Below, one piece after another: positions 47,542-57,599 of a stretch of DNA of 64,000 nt (position 1 is its first letter; every line of letters begins with the position of its first letter). Source of the stretch: Benincasa hispida (lineage: Eukaryota; Streptophyta; Magnoliopsida; Cucurbitales; Cucurbitaceae); NCBI RefSeq assembly GCF_009727055.1, contig NC_052358.1:41777337-41841336 (forward strand), read 5' to 3'. The translations under genes were made by a program, and so were the position numbers. Below the pieces are notes generated by a model that did not search any database, was not told the origin of the DNA, and saw only the letters and a list, made by a program, of their open reading frames with translations.

Positions 47542-48758
47542 GGACCCTTGTTTGCACTCATGGACCTGTTTGTAGAGTGTATATAGCCGAGAGGCATTCT
47601 TCTTTTAGAATATAAATCTTATGCTGCCTCCCATATATCCTTGGCTGTTGCAGCATACAGTAGTGGTCTTCCTATTTGGGGTTCCATACTATTCACTAAA
47701 ACAGATTGTAACAACGAATCTTCCCCTTTCCAAATTCGTTCTTGTGGATTACCTGGTGTCGGTTTTGGAATTTTTCTTGTCAAATATCCAAACTGTGACG
47801 CCTTTCCAAGGCCATCTGAATTTATTGGGACCAGAAAAAATAGTTATGGCCATTTAATTTTTCTTCTACGATAAATCCTACAGAATTACCCATCGAACCA
47901 GATAAGTAGGAAACATTAGGCACAATAGGCAATGAGTTTACCAGATTTTCTAAATAAACTGGTTGAGGATTTGCATCGAACATCGTATCCAAATAAGAAA
48001 TCTACTTTTGTAGGTAAGCCAACCATTGTCTCACATTGTCCGGATAACGAGTTGAACTACAAGTGGTTGGAACAGGTGCTGGTCGCTTAAGCTGGTCAAA
48101 ACCTCTACTGTTGACCATAGAAGAACCATCAGGTCGGGCTGTGAAGGAAGAGCTCGGGTCGGTCTGGTTAGGTCGGGCTGTGAAGGAATCACGCGGGTCA
48201 GGAAGTACGCGGGTCGTCCTCGGGTAAGGCTGGTCAGGTCGGGCTGTGAAGGAATCACGAGGGTTGTACTAGGGTCGGGCTGGTCAGGATTGTGAGATAA
48301 CAGCGCAGAAACTCGGGTTTGCTCCAGACCAGCACCAAACCTGTTCAGATCGAACCGATAACCATGCTTCTTGTGTCTGATGCTCCCAATTCTTCCTTGA
48401 TCGTGATAGCTTTGGTCGAAGGCCATCTGTTCTTCACGGCCAACCTGCTCTTCGCGTCCGAGGCTGCCGAATCTGCCCTGATCATGACAGCTCCGATCGT
48501 AGGACGTCTATTCTTCGCGGCCACAGCTTGTTGCTGCATGGAGAGACTCGATCGACGTAATTTGACATGATGGTTCCCATTGATGCCGACTTTCCAATGA
48601 TTGCAACATGACAGTAGAAATTAACTTCGGTAGGGCATCCTGAAAACATTCTTTTACAGCTGCTCGGATCGCCGTTTTCATGTCAAAATTCGAAGATCCA
48701 TCAGCAGAAGAAGATTGGGGTTGATTCTCTTCCATAACGGCTAGGGTTTTGTCACCAT
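47542..48758 (-). pseudogene. copia gag: N-terminal part, decayed, with inserted repeats
   Basis: The gag start is the ATG at about 48736 (MEENQPQSSSADGSSNFDMK), continuing with 'IRAAVKECFQDALPKL' to about 48600. It then becomes a Glu/Gln/Arg-rich frame broken by tandem repeats (48125-48296) with a 'NPDQPDPS..SQPDL' repeated peptide. Around 47600-48020 the frame is shifted several times, but gag-like text ('SNPQPVYLENL', 'WALVKAW'-type blocks) is only partly readable. It overlaps the leader just after the PBS. Confidence 0.6.
48125..48296 (-). repeat. Minisatellite within gag
   Basis: Four diverged units containing 'ggtcgggctgtgaaggaa' (48134, 48172 and 48239 regions) and 'cgggtc', GC-rich against the AT-rich background. 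Each unit codes for a repeated SQPDL-type peptide on the minus strand. Confidence 0.8.
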
Positions 48759-48770
48759 GCTCTGATACCA
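48759..48770 (-). other. Primer binding site of the complete copia
   Basis: On the minus strand TGGTATCAGAGC, exact complement of the 3' end of plant initiator tRNA-Met, with no spacer from the 5' LTR. Confidence 0.95.
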
Positions 48771-48985
48771 TGTTAAAAATTAAAGAATAGAGAAGAAAAG
48801 AACACAGGGTTACGTGGAAACCCTAGTACAAGGAGAAAAACCACGATATAAAGACTTTTCTTATTCTATTTTAAATCTGATACATTGAACACACAGGGAC
48901 ACACTGTATAAATAAAGAGTAGGAAACCCTAGGGATCTTACACAATTACATAAATGCCCCTAGGTTAATAACCCTATTTTCAACA
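48771..48985 (-). repeat. 5' LTR of the complete copia
   Basis: 215 bp, pairs with 43324-43538. Confidence 0.92.
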
Positions 48986-49131
48986 GTTTTGTTACTGATC
49001 GTCGCACCACCGTGGACTCTTTAGTGCATTTGTTGAGCCTATCCTTGCCCACAACTGATGTTACCTCTATCTTACAGGCTTCTACTTCTCCTTCTTCGTA
49101 ATTTTCTTTCCTTAACAATCAAGGGGGAGTT
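48986..49131 (+). pseudogene. Sirevirus-like post-pol ORF, C-terminus, and polypurine tract
   Basis: Resumes the ORF interrupted at 43323: FVTDRRTTVDSLVHLLSLSL then 'TTDVTSILQASTSPSS' and a TAA at 49098. About 20 bases later 'atcaagggggagt' (49119-49131) is a polypurine tract. Confidence 0.65.
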
Positions 49132-49549
49132 GGTTTGAATAGTGTCTCCCTTGTTTTTTGTGTTTTGGTTTGTGGTTGGTTGCCGTTGTTGTATGATGAT
49201 TTTTGTTGCTTCTGTTATTTGCTAATTTTTTGTTTGAATGTGGTTGGTTGCTTCTCCTACAGTCATTGTTCATGGCCAATAAACAAAAATGTTTTTGCAA
49301 AAGAGGGAGCTCGTTATTGTAGCTGGTGGGCTTGTAAATTTTCTTTTAATTTGAATGTCGGTCTTCTTCTTTATGACTTCTGTTTTTTATAGTTTGGTGT
49401 GCTTTTGGAATGCCTGTATTTGTACCTTTTTGGTTTAGGTGCTGGTTCCCTTATCCATCTCTTACCTTTTTGGGTTGTGTTATAAAAGGTAGTGATTGAA
49501 GTTTGTTGTAGTAGGTTTTTGGAGAGGCTATTCTTCTTCTTCTTCTTCT

Positions 49550-49614
<65 letters not shown>

Positions 49615-50230
49615 TGACACTACATCAAGTATCATGTTGTGAAAAAGAGAAAAGTGCCACCATCCTGTTTTTGTACAGTCTTCGTGACTCTTGAAAAGGA
49701 GTATTGAGTTTAGGGGGAGCCTAAACTCAAAAGATCTAACAAGCAAGAAGCCTCGTATTCATGGGGAGCCTGACGTGGGCCAAGATCTTATGACAAGCAA
49801 TAAAAAGTATAGGGGAAACCTAGATAGTATACTTGTCTTCGATTTATTGTAACACATGATAGTGCATCTATCAGGTAAGTAGTTTACTTGTAAAACTTTG
49901 AATATTATTGATACTCGTTTTCAATTGGGCTCTTAGTCCCCAGATGTAGGTGAAGAACTGGGTTGACATTTTGTGTGTTATTTCTCTCCCTTTTAACTCT
50001 CTATGTTGGTTCTTTTGTCAGCATCTTCACGATTGACATTGCGGTATTACAGTTTAACTGTCTGTATTTCTTCAGTTACAACCACGCAGAATGCTCTACT
50101 TGATCCCAATTACAAAGATACCCTCTCAAAACTTTTGTACCACTCAAACTCATTTATATTAGACAAAAGAGCTGACAACTCCTTTAAAGCACAAAAGAAA
50201 CAGATAGAGGGAAAGAAGATTACCTTCTCT
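49132..50230 (+). other. Probable 3' LTR debris of the Sirevirus-like element
   Basis: Directly after the polypurine tract. It includes a (TTC)n-T62 tract (49531-49613) and, from about 49620 to 50060, LTR-like text ('ctcttagtccccagatgtag', 'gaactgggttgacatt') that I associate with Sirevirus LTR ends. No second LTR is available for proof. Confidence 0.4.
49531..49613. repeat. (TTC)7 followed by a 62-base T run
   Basis: A pure T run from 49552 to 49613 preceded by TTC units. Its true length may be wrong, since such runs are hard to sequence. Confidence 0.9.
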
Positions 50231-50981
50231 TAGACGCCTAGAAGGAAATTATAGAACCAACAAAACTCATCAATCAAAATTGGGGAATTGAAGGAAGTGA
50301 TAGAACTCATACAAACAACTTGACCCACGAAGAAGGAAACTAAATCAATTGGTAACATAATCTAACAAAGGTAAACCCATTCCACTCGGTCATAGGCTTG
50401 CCCAACCTTACCTTTCTACCTTCTTTTCATGGAAAATAGGCACTCGGGCTTATAATCACATTATCACTAATCAAACAATCAGGGATAAGTGTAGCCTGGG
50501 ATTCTGAAAATAACTTGATCTAGAATAAGCCAACTTATAATACATATTTACAGAGACTTATCGGCCAAAAGTCTGTACAGCATTTATGAGTTGAGGAACC
50601 GCTGAAATCAAGACAATAAATATCTTGTTTCACTGCAGAATTGACATCTACTAGTTTAAAATACTCAAAACAAACTAGCTATTTTTCTTTTCCACATTTT
50701 TGTTGTTTTGTACTTCATTTTTATCATATTTATGTGTCGATTTTAAAGTCCTAATTTAATTTATACAATAATTTTTCAAAAGAATTAAAATGATGCGAGA
50801 AACATAAAAGAAATAATCAAATTTATTAACAGTACTTAAGTAAACAAGTTATACAAAGCAAACTTTACCTGAAACCAAACTATCTAAATTGAAACATAAC
50901 CATTTTCTGACATTAAACAAACACTACACAAGAACAATCATGTAGTAGTAGTAAGCAAACTACAAACGGCTTCATCGTTAT
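50231..50981. other. Intergenic, 3' side of the LecRK gene
   Basis: No coding. The last 100-200 bases before 50981 are presumably the LecRK 3' UTR (minus strand). Possible poly(A) signal on the minus strand: AATAAA-type text around 50825-50835. Confidence 0.35.
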
Positions 50982-52955
50982 TCAGCGACCCACATCAAGA
51001 CTTGCAGTAATTGATGGTTCATTTGAGCTCATTGATGTGGAAGGAGGATGATACACAGCAACAGGCATTTTACTTGGAAGATTTGGCATTGTTGTCTCAA
51101 AATTAAGAACTTGAATCACTTGTCTTATTGAAGGTCTTAGATTAGGGTCCGGATAAGCACTCCATAGTCCAACAAGCATAAGACACTCTATTTGTTTTTG
51201 GTCATAGTCAGATTGCAACAATTTCTCATCCATTCCCATTAAAAGCTTTCCACTACCATAAAGATCCCAGACCCATTCCACCAAACCCTTATGAGATTCC
51301 ATTTCCATGGAGTTTCTTGACATTCTTCCCGTGACAATCTCCAAAGCAACCACCCCAAAACTAAACACATCAGATTCTTTACTAGCTCTACCTGTACTTA
51401 TGTATTCCGGAGCTAAATAGCCTAAAGTTCCAACCAACCCAGTTGTTTGAGCTCCCAACTCATGATCCATTAATCTAGCTAATCCAAAGTCCCCAAGTTT
51501 TACATTGAAGTTTGAATCTAACATGACATTACTAGATTTAATATCTCTATGAACCACACATTGTTCCCATTCTTCATGAAGATATAGCAAGGCAGAGGCT
51601 AATCCTAAAGCAATCTTGTACCTCACAACCCAAGCAAGAGGGGTTCTCTTACCAAAGAGATGAGAATCAAGACTACCATTAGGCATGAATTCATAAACCA
51701 ACAAGAACTCACCTTTATCATGACACCAACCAATGAGTTGCACCAAATTTCGATGACGAAGTCGACTAATGATCTTCACTTCAGTTATATACTCTTTTCT
51801 TCCCTGTCTTGAACCCCTTGAGATTTTCTTTACAGCTATTGTTAAATCTAAATCTTGTATGTAACCTCTATACACTGCACCAAATCCTCCTTCCCCTAGC
51901 TTTCTTTCTTTTGAGAAGTTGTTGGTTGCCATGGAAAGAAGCTTGCTAGAAAACCTTCTTGGTCCAACTCCTCTTTCCAAATCATCATTAATTGATGTCA
52001 AGTTTACCTCCTCTGCCCTTTCTTCTTCTGATTTTCTTTTCTTTTGTTTCAATCTCCAAAGTACTACAAAGGCTACAATTGCCATTAAAATTGTAACTCC
52101 TATTGAAACAGTCACACCCACAATTACATTAACTTTGTTCCCATTATCTTCACTTATTTGCTTTATATCCAAGGTGGAGTTGAATTCCCATGAAAATAAT
52201 GTATGTCTCTCTAAATACATACCTGTGGCAGCTGAAAATCCTATTGTAGCCCATTGAGGAAGAACCTTCATGAGATCAATTTGGTAACTTAGAGTTGTAT
52301 TCTCAAAAGAATTCGACTCATTTTGGTATTTCCACCAAACACTTAAGTTTTTCGTAGATGAATTATAGGAGATCCACACATCAGCAATATCCCCACTATG
52401 TAAACTTGCATTCCAATGAGTGTAAGTAGAAGAAGCAATGGAGTTAACATTTATGCCCACATGTTCAAAGGGAGGATCCCATTCTTGATTTGAGAAAGAA
52501 TCAAATTCAACATGAACAATTTGGTTGATGGTTGAATCACTATTTGTGGTGTTGAAAAGGCCAAGAAAGCCACCAGCTGAGTTTGGAGGGATTTGGAACC
52601 CAATTGGAGCTAGAAAGAAAGCTACTCCATGGCCATAGTTTGGAACATTTTGGGTATCTATTATGAAGGTGAAATGGGTTGTGAAATCAGTGGTTTTTCC
52701 TGTTTTTGAGTCCCAAATTGGCACAATGTCTTTGTAGATAACCCAACCAACTCTACAAAGATACTTAATATTGTTGAATTCAATTGCTCCAACTGAAGGA
52801 AGAGCATCTCCTTGGTAAAGTGTATCACTTTCATTTGTTTTGAATCGATCTATTTTGAAAGAAATCGAGTCAATGGAGGGAGGAAGGAAGGAAAGAAGAA
52901 GGAGAATGAGAAGGAGATGACTTGACATTGGGAAGACGTAGGAGGAAGTAGCCAT
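50982..52955 (-). CDS. L-type lectin-domain receptor kinase, LecRK-IX-like
   Basis: An intact single-exon gene for 657 residues, the usual length and structure of plant LecRKs. Residues 1-30 are a signal peptide (LLLILLLLSFLPPS core). About 31-262 is a legume-lectin ectodomain with the metal site EFDSFSNQEWDPPFEHVG (Asp152, Asn156, Asp160, His165) and seven to eight N-glycosylation sequons. In the usual 'DG.AFF' sugar-contact motif, Asp is His109 (YGHGVAFFLAP). The TM is about 275-300. The kinase is about 345-622: GEGGFG (354-359), Lys376, Glu392, HRD (469-471), DFG (489-491), APE (515-517). It is an RD kinase with all catalytic residues and likely active at the plasma membrane. Family members act in immunity and cell death (for example Arabidopsis LecRK-IX.1/IX.2). 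I start at the ATG at 52955, because the frame extends to 53012 only from a GTG. Confidence 0.95.
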   Translation of the reverse strand: MATSSYVFPMSSHLLLILLLLSFLPPSIDSISFKIDRFKTNESDTLYQGDALPSVGAIEFNNIKYLCRVGWVIYKDIVPIWDSKTGKTTDFTTHFTFIIDTQNVPNYGHGVAFFLAPIGFQIPPNSAGGFLGLFNTTNSDSTINQIVHVEFDSFSNQEWDPPFEHVGINVNSIASSTYTHWNASLHSGDIADVWISYNSSTKNLSVWWKYQNESNSFENTTLSYQIDLMKVLPQWATIGFSAATGMYLERHTLFSWEFNSTLDIKQISEDNGNKVNVIVGVTVSIGVTILMAIVAFVVLWRLKQKKRKSEEERAEEVNLTSINDDLERGVGPRRFSSKLLSMATNNFSKERKLGEGGFGAVYRGYIQDLDLTIAVKKISRGSRQGRKEYITEVKIISRLRHRNLVQLIGWCHDKGEFLLVYEFMPNGSLDSHLFGKRTPLAWVVRYKIALGLASALLYLHEEWEQCVVHRDIKSSNVMLDSNFNVKLGDFGLARLMDHELGAQTTGLVGTLGYLAPEYISTGRASKESDVFSFGVVALEIVTGRMSRNSMEMESHKGLVEWVWDLYGSGKLLMGMDEKLLQSDYDQKQIECLMLVGLWSAYPDPNLRPSIRQVIQVLNFETTMPNLPSKMPVAVYHPPSTSMSSNEPSITASLDVGR

Positions 52956-53012
52956 GTGGCTTGAGGAGAAAAGGCAACAAGGGTAAGGTAATGAGAGACT
53001 TTTGAAGTGCAC

Positions 53013-54109
53013 ATTATCCCTAATATATCTTGAAAATTAGTGAAACCCTTTGATTTTAAAAAGTTTATATCTTTGTGTGATGTTCAAGTTTCAACTTCTC
53101 TTGAAGGAACCACCAATTTCTAACATTTGGATCGATGGTATTTTAAAAAAAATGTTACATGTATAGTTTTAGATCATCATCTAACTTTGTGTCTATCTAA
53201 TTTCTGAATATTAAAAGTTTATAATAAGTTCGTAAACATTCAATTTTATGTCTAATAGGTCCCTTCCAATTTTGAATTTATTAGACTCCAAAATTTTCAA
53301 TTTGGTGTCTAATAGAGATTTACCTTATTCTATATATATATATTTTAAGATTTAAGACTTACTAGATATTATGAAATCAATAAATAAAGATAAAAGAAAA
53401 CATAAACAATAAAGAATCAATATAGTGATTTACATGGTTCACTAACGGTATGTTAGTTACATCCATGGACAGAGATAAAGAATGTTATTTAATTTTGGGT
53501 TTCTAAATCAATATAGTTAGTTACTCCAAAATTTTCAATTTTGTGTCTAATAGAGATTTACCTTATTCTATACCTAAAGTTTGCACGACAGTTGACTATC
53601 AAGTTGTTGGAAGTCAAAATAGTTATAGAGGGCCTCTACTTTCTCTCTTTTCTTGAAATATCTCTCCCCCTCTATTGTTGTTGTATCTAATGCTAGAGAG
53701 TTTTTTGGATTTGACTAACGATTACTCGTTGGACTTCACAGAGGTAAAGAACGTAGTTGATGAGATCTTCATGCTTTGGCGAGGAGTTTAGAATTTGTCT
53801 CTTTCTCCTTTTGTCCTTGTGCTGCTACTCACTTTGTGGTCCCTAGGTTTTAAAATATTATGTTATTAATTATTTATGTTTGATTTCAATTCAGTTCCCA
53901 AGTTTCAAAATTTTACAATAGTTCTACCATTGAGGTTTGAGTTATGTTTCAATTTGGTCTATATGTTTCAAGATTTACACTTTTAACCTTGATTTTTCAC
54001 TAAATACTCACTTTTGTCTTTAACGTTAATGTCTATTAATTAATTTTAAATAATTATGAAGCAAAAATCTAAAACTAATTATAGAGTTGTTTTCAAATAT
54101 AGAAAAATG
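53013..54109. other. LecRK upstream region and anonymous repeats
   Basis: Minus-strand promoter side of LecRK; an AT-rich TATA-like 'gatataaact' lies near 53066-53075. An out-of-frame ATG at 53014 opens a short overlapping frame and could be a uORF if transcribed. 53281-53335 and 53519-53575 are direct duplicates ('ccaaaattttcaattttgtg'). Between them is a 'gtggttcactaacggtatgt'-type repeat also seen in altered form at 55630-55690. Confidence 0.4.
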
Positions 54110-54268
54110 AACCAAAATATTTACAAATAATGGTAAAATATCACAATCTATCTACGATAAACAGTGATAGACTACTATTTGTGTCTATCACGTAGTCCAT
54201 TACAGTTTATCGCGGTCTAGTACAAATAGACTATGATATTTTACTATTATTTGTAAATATTTTAGCAA
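54110..54268. repeat. Foldback MITE-like element
   Basis: The ends are long inverted repeats: 'tttacaaataatggtaaaat' at 54120 and 'attttactattatttgtaaa' at 54237. Inside are 'gatagac/gtctatc' palindromic units. The whole could form one hairpin of about 150 bases. Related fragments lie at 4000-4070 and 29585-29660. Confidence 0.7.
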
Positions 54269-54525
54269 TTTTGTAATTTAAAATTATTTTCCTTAATCAT
54301 ACTTATTTTAATTTTTTTAAATTAATTAATGTACATTGACACTAAAGACTGAATGACTATTTAGTGAAACATAAAGGTCAAAAGTGTGAAACCATAGCAG
54401 TTTTATGATTTAAAATAATTTTCCTTAATTATACTTATTTTATTTTTTTAAAATTAATTAATATACATTGACACTAAAGATTGAATGACTATCTAGTGAA
54501 ACATCAAAGTCAAAAGTGTAAATCT
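54269..54525. repeat. Direct tandem duplication, about 125-bp unit
   Basis: 54269-54395 and 54397-54525 match at about 90 per cent by eye ('acattgacactaaagattga' in both). It adjoins the foldback element. Confidence 0.75.
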
Positions 54526-54699
54526 TGAAACATAGGATAAAATTACAACATTACGAAAAACTATACCTAGGGACCAAAAAAATATTTTCTCAATAATATA
54601 TATGTATATTAGAAACTTGGTAGCATGTATATGGCTGGACTTGTAATTCTAAGAAAACAAATTCAACCAGGATGATGGTACTTTAATACTACTAAGGTT

Positions 54700-54995
54700 T
54701 AATTTGGTAATCATTTTATTTATTGTTTTAGCTTTTGAAAATTAAGTCTATAGACACTATTTCTGTTTCTAAATTTCTTTCTTTTGTTATCTACTTTTTA
54801 CCAATGGTTTAAGAATTCAAGACAAAATTTGAAAATTAAAAAAAAGTAGTTTTTAATAACTTGTTTTTGTTTTTAGAATTTGGCTATGAATTCAACTATT
54901 ATACTCCAGAAAGATACAAATTATTATAAGAAATGAGAAGGAAATATGCTTAATTTTTAAAAATTAAAAACAAAAAATAAAATAATTACGATTTT
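54700..54995. repeat. MITE-like element, copy 2
   Basis: Co-linear with 10713-10993. Ends 'tttggtaatcatttta' and 'taaaataattacgatt' are imperfect inverted repeats. No coding. Confidence 0.5.
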
Positions 54996-56040
54996 TCCCA
55001 ATCAATGTGTATGGAATAATATATTTTGTAAAATTTCAATTAAACAAATTGGATGATAATATTTATTAGTCTTACACGTTATGTCAACATTTGTAAATCG
55101 TTGACCTCAAAGGTTTTAGATAAACATGATTCTATGCCTTAATTTTCCATAATTTGCGGTGCTTACTTTAAAATAATTGTATATATAGTTAGTCTATTCT
55201 CATATTCTTTCTAAGATTATAAAAAATTTAAACTGACCTGTCCCATGTGTTATAGTATTTGAGTAATTGAGTTATATATGAATGTTATTTAATTTTGGGT
55301 TTCTAAATTTTTAAATGTTTATTATCTTATTTTAGTGTTTAATTTTGATGTTAAACTTTCTTTTTCTTATCAAATAAACATTTAATCTAATGTTAATCTA
55401 TTTTAGAACTTTGACACCTCTAACCTATTTTAGTACTACACTTGTAGTTTTATTAGTTCATGAATGTCTACAAATGAAATGTATGGAGCATATGATGCCC
55501 ACATTGTTAAATGTATAAAATTGAACTTCAATTCTTGACAAGTGTGTGTCGATTTAATTTTCACATCAAAGGTTCAGAAATCGACCATCAAAGATAAATA
55601 GAAAATTTGAGCAGTAGAGAATCGATATTGAAATTTATATAATTCTTTAATAGTATATTAGCTACGTCTATGGATAGAAGAAGAGAAAAATTTATTATTA
55701 GAGAGCAAATATCAAATTATAAATCTAGAGATGCTAGTAAAGTTAGAGAGTTTATATAGAGCACCCTTCTAAACTCTATGATCAAAAGCAAGATCACGTA
55801 CTTGTTCGTCCAGAGCGTCAGATCGCAGATTTAAGGCATTCAAACCGAGAAAAAAAAATTGCATCATATTTTTATTATGGTCAATTGCAACAATGGCAAA
55901 GTAGCTTACACATATTATGCCCACAACTCAACAATATAAATTTTGCGAAAATGACAAGATCGATCAACAAGTCCAATTTAAATGAGACATTGAAACTAAG
56001 AAGTAAAAAATGGCCTCCGATCCACTAACTTTGCCTAGAA
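54996..56040. other. AT-rich intergenic stretch
   Basis: Fragments of the repeat with 'tagctacgtctatggatag' near 55660, otherwise nothing recognised. Confidence 0.3.
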
Positions 56041-57000
56041 TTTGATTGCTATGTGATTGTCATGTGATTTCTGATTTATTTGATATCTATGGTTGCTATC
56101 TGATATTTATTTGATATATATTGTTGCAATATGTTATTTATTTAATATTTATTGTTATATGATTACTAAAGATATTGATTGTTATCTGATTGTTATATGA
56201 TTACAATTCGATATTAATTGCAAATGATACTAATTTATATTTGATTACTATCATATTACTATTTGATGTTGACTATTTGATCACGATTGCTATCTGATTG
56301 TTATGTGATATTGCTTGTTATCTTATTACAATCTTATATTGTTGATATACTATTGATAGACTTAAAATTTATTGGTATATAATACACACCGTTAATACAC
56401 TTGAAATCATGATTTATATTAGATATGTTGCTTATACACTTGTGACTTAATTCAAATATTTATTGATTGATATATGACACACTCATATCTTATATTTGAT
56501 ATATTGCTAATACGTTTGGAATATCATGCTTAAAAAATATGAACTATGCTTACTTGTATTCAAAATAAGTTACAGGTTAAATGTTAATTGTTGTTGATAT
56601 ATTGCTCATACATTTGGGAATGCTAATTTATGTTAGATATATTATTGATACACTAGTATCTTACTGCAAGTATTTATTGATTGATGTCTGATACAATCAT
56701 ATCTTATAGTTGATATATTTTTGATACACTTGGAACAATATGCTTATAAAATGAAGCACACATGCTTAAAATTCAAAATAAGTTATTTATTGAATGCTAA
56801 TTGTTCTTAGATATATTGTTGATATATCTGGAATGTTGATTGATATTAGATATATTGCTAATATACTCGTGTCTTACTTCAAGTATTTACTGATTCATTG
56901 TATTGTGATACATTGATGATATACTATAGATATTCATAAAAGTTGTTTTGATATAAGATATGTTTGAAAGTTGATTGATAAATGATATACTACTCTGTAC
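56041..57000. repeat. Two successive degenerate tandem arrays
   Basis: 56041-56340 is built of 'tgattgctatgtgattgtca'-type units, like 12590, 18609 and (reversed) 22846. 56340-57000 is built of 'gatatattgctaatacactt' units at loose spacing of about 100 bases, with 'tcttacttcaagtatttatt' and 'aaatatgaactatgctta' recurring. Not a sharp satellite. Confidence 0.6.
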
Positions 57001-57182
57001 CAAAAACATAAAATCTAATAGACATTTAAATTTTAAACAATTCATCAAATCGTCACATGACTGCATCTGAATAAAGATAAAATAGCATCTAAATAGTAGC
57101 GTAACAAAGAGATACTGAGAGAGGTTGGGAAGCTAATGTGGATTGAGAAACTAATTTAAGACATTACTAAATCATATGGTAA
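57001..57182. other. Short unassigned stretch
   Basis: Nothing recognised; ends at the copia LTR start. Confidence 0.3.
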
Positions 57183-57585
57183 TGTTGAGCTTAATGGGCC
57201 ATAAAGCAAAAAAGCCCAAGAATGTCTAATCTTCTTTGTGATGGCTTGACAGATGGATAAAGGATGGAGATCATTCAATCATATGTTATCACCTACTATG
57301 TTGCTTTAATAATAAATTATCTCCCTTATCGTCATGTTAAAAGTTTATTCACATTCTCTTATCCACTACCACATATTATGACTATAAAATTTGATAGATA
57401 TATATAAAGATTGGTTTTCTGAATGACAGTCTTAAAAAGAACATCTACAAAATGAAGAGCAAACGATTTGCAAGCTTGATAGCTCTCTATATAATACATA
57501 AGTTTTATGTTCTGTAAATTTTTCATTCGGTGAAAATTGTAAATTGGGACGAACCTGCTTTCACTCGAATTTCACTGTTCCTTCA
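57183..57585 (+). repeat. 5' LTR of the copia with long leader
   Basis: Begins TGTTGAGCTTAATGGGCC, has a TATA box 'tatatataaaga' at 57399-57410, and ends CCTTCA just before the PBS. No second LTR is in the window, so the left end is inferred from TG and the family style. Confidence 0.55.
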
Positions 57586-57587
57586 AT

Positions 57588-57599
57588 TGGTATCAGAGT
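57588..57599 (+). other. Primer binding site
   Basis: TGGTATCAGAGT, one base from the exact complement of initiator tRNA-Met. Confidence 0.8.

Larger units (their letters stand above)
43324..48985 (-). mobile_element. Complete copia retrotransposon, 5662 bp, minus strand
   Basis: Two 215-bp LTRs (43324-43538 and 48771-48985), a tRNA-iMet PBS directly against the 5' LTR, a polypurine tract 'cttgagggggag' (minus) against the 3' LTR, and gag, protease, integrase, RT and RNase H in Ty1/copia order. The flanks GTTCT and GTTTT form a 4/5 TSD. I count 12 differences between the LTRs over 215 bases (about 5.6 per cent). Coding is broken by several stops and frameshifts, so it is dead but structurally intact. 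It sits inside the post-pol ORF of the Sirevirus-like element and is therefore younger than it. Confidence 0.92.
35965..49131 (+). mobile_element. Sirevirus-like copia, interrupted by three later insertions
   Basis: Pieces in order are integrase C-terminus (36000-36196), linker and RT (37386-38729), RNase H (40894-41330), then a post-pol region with a second large ORF (41570-43323 and 48986-49098) and a polypurine tract (49121-49131). The interruptions are an LTR-B fragment (36197-37385, minus), a solo LTR-A (38735-40893, plus) and a complete copia (43324-48985, minus). Sequence on each side of each insertion continues the same protein. An extra ORF downstream of pol is a feature of Sireviruses. 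The 5' LTR, gag and protease are not in the window before 35965. Confidence 0.8.

Noticed and set aside
52956..53012. Longer N-terminus for the LecRK
   Set aside because: The frame is open to 53012 but only a GTG begins it; the first ATG in frame is 52955, and it is followed by a proper signal peptide.
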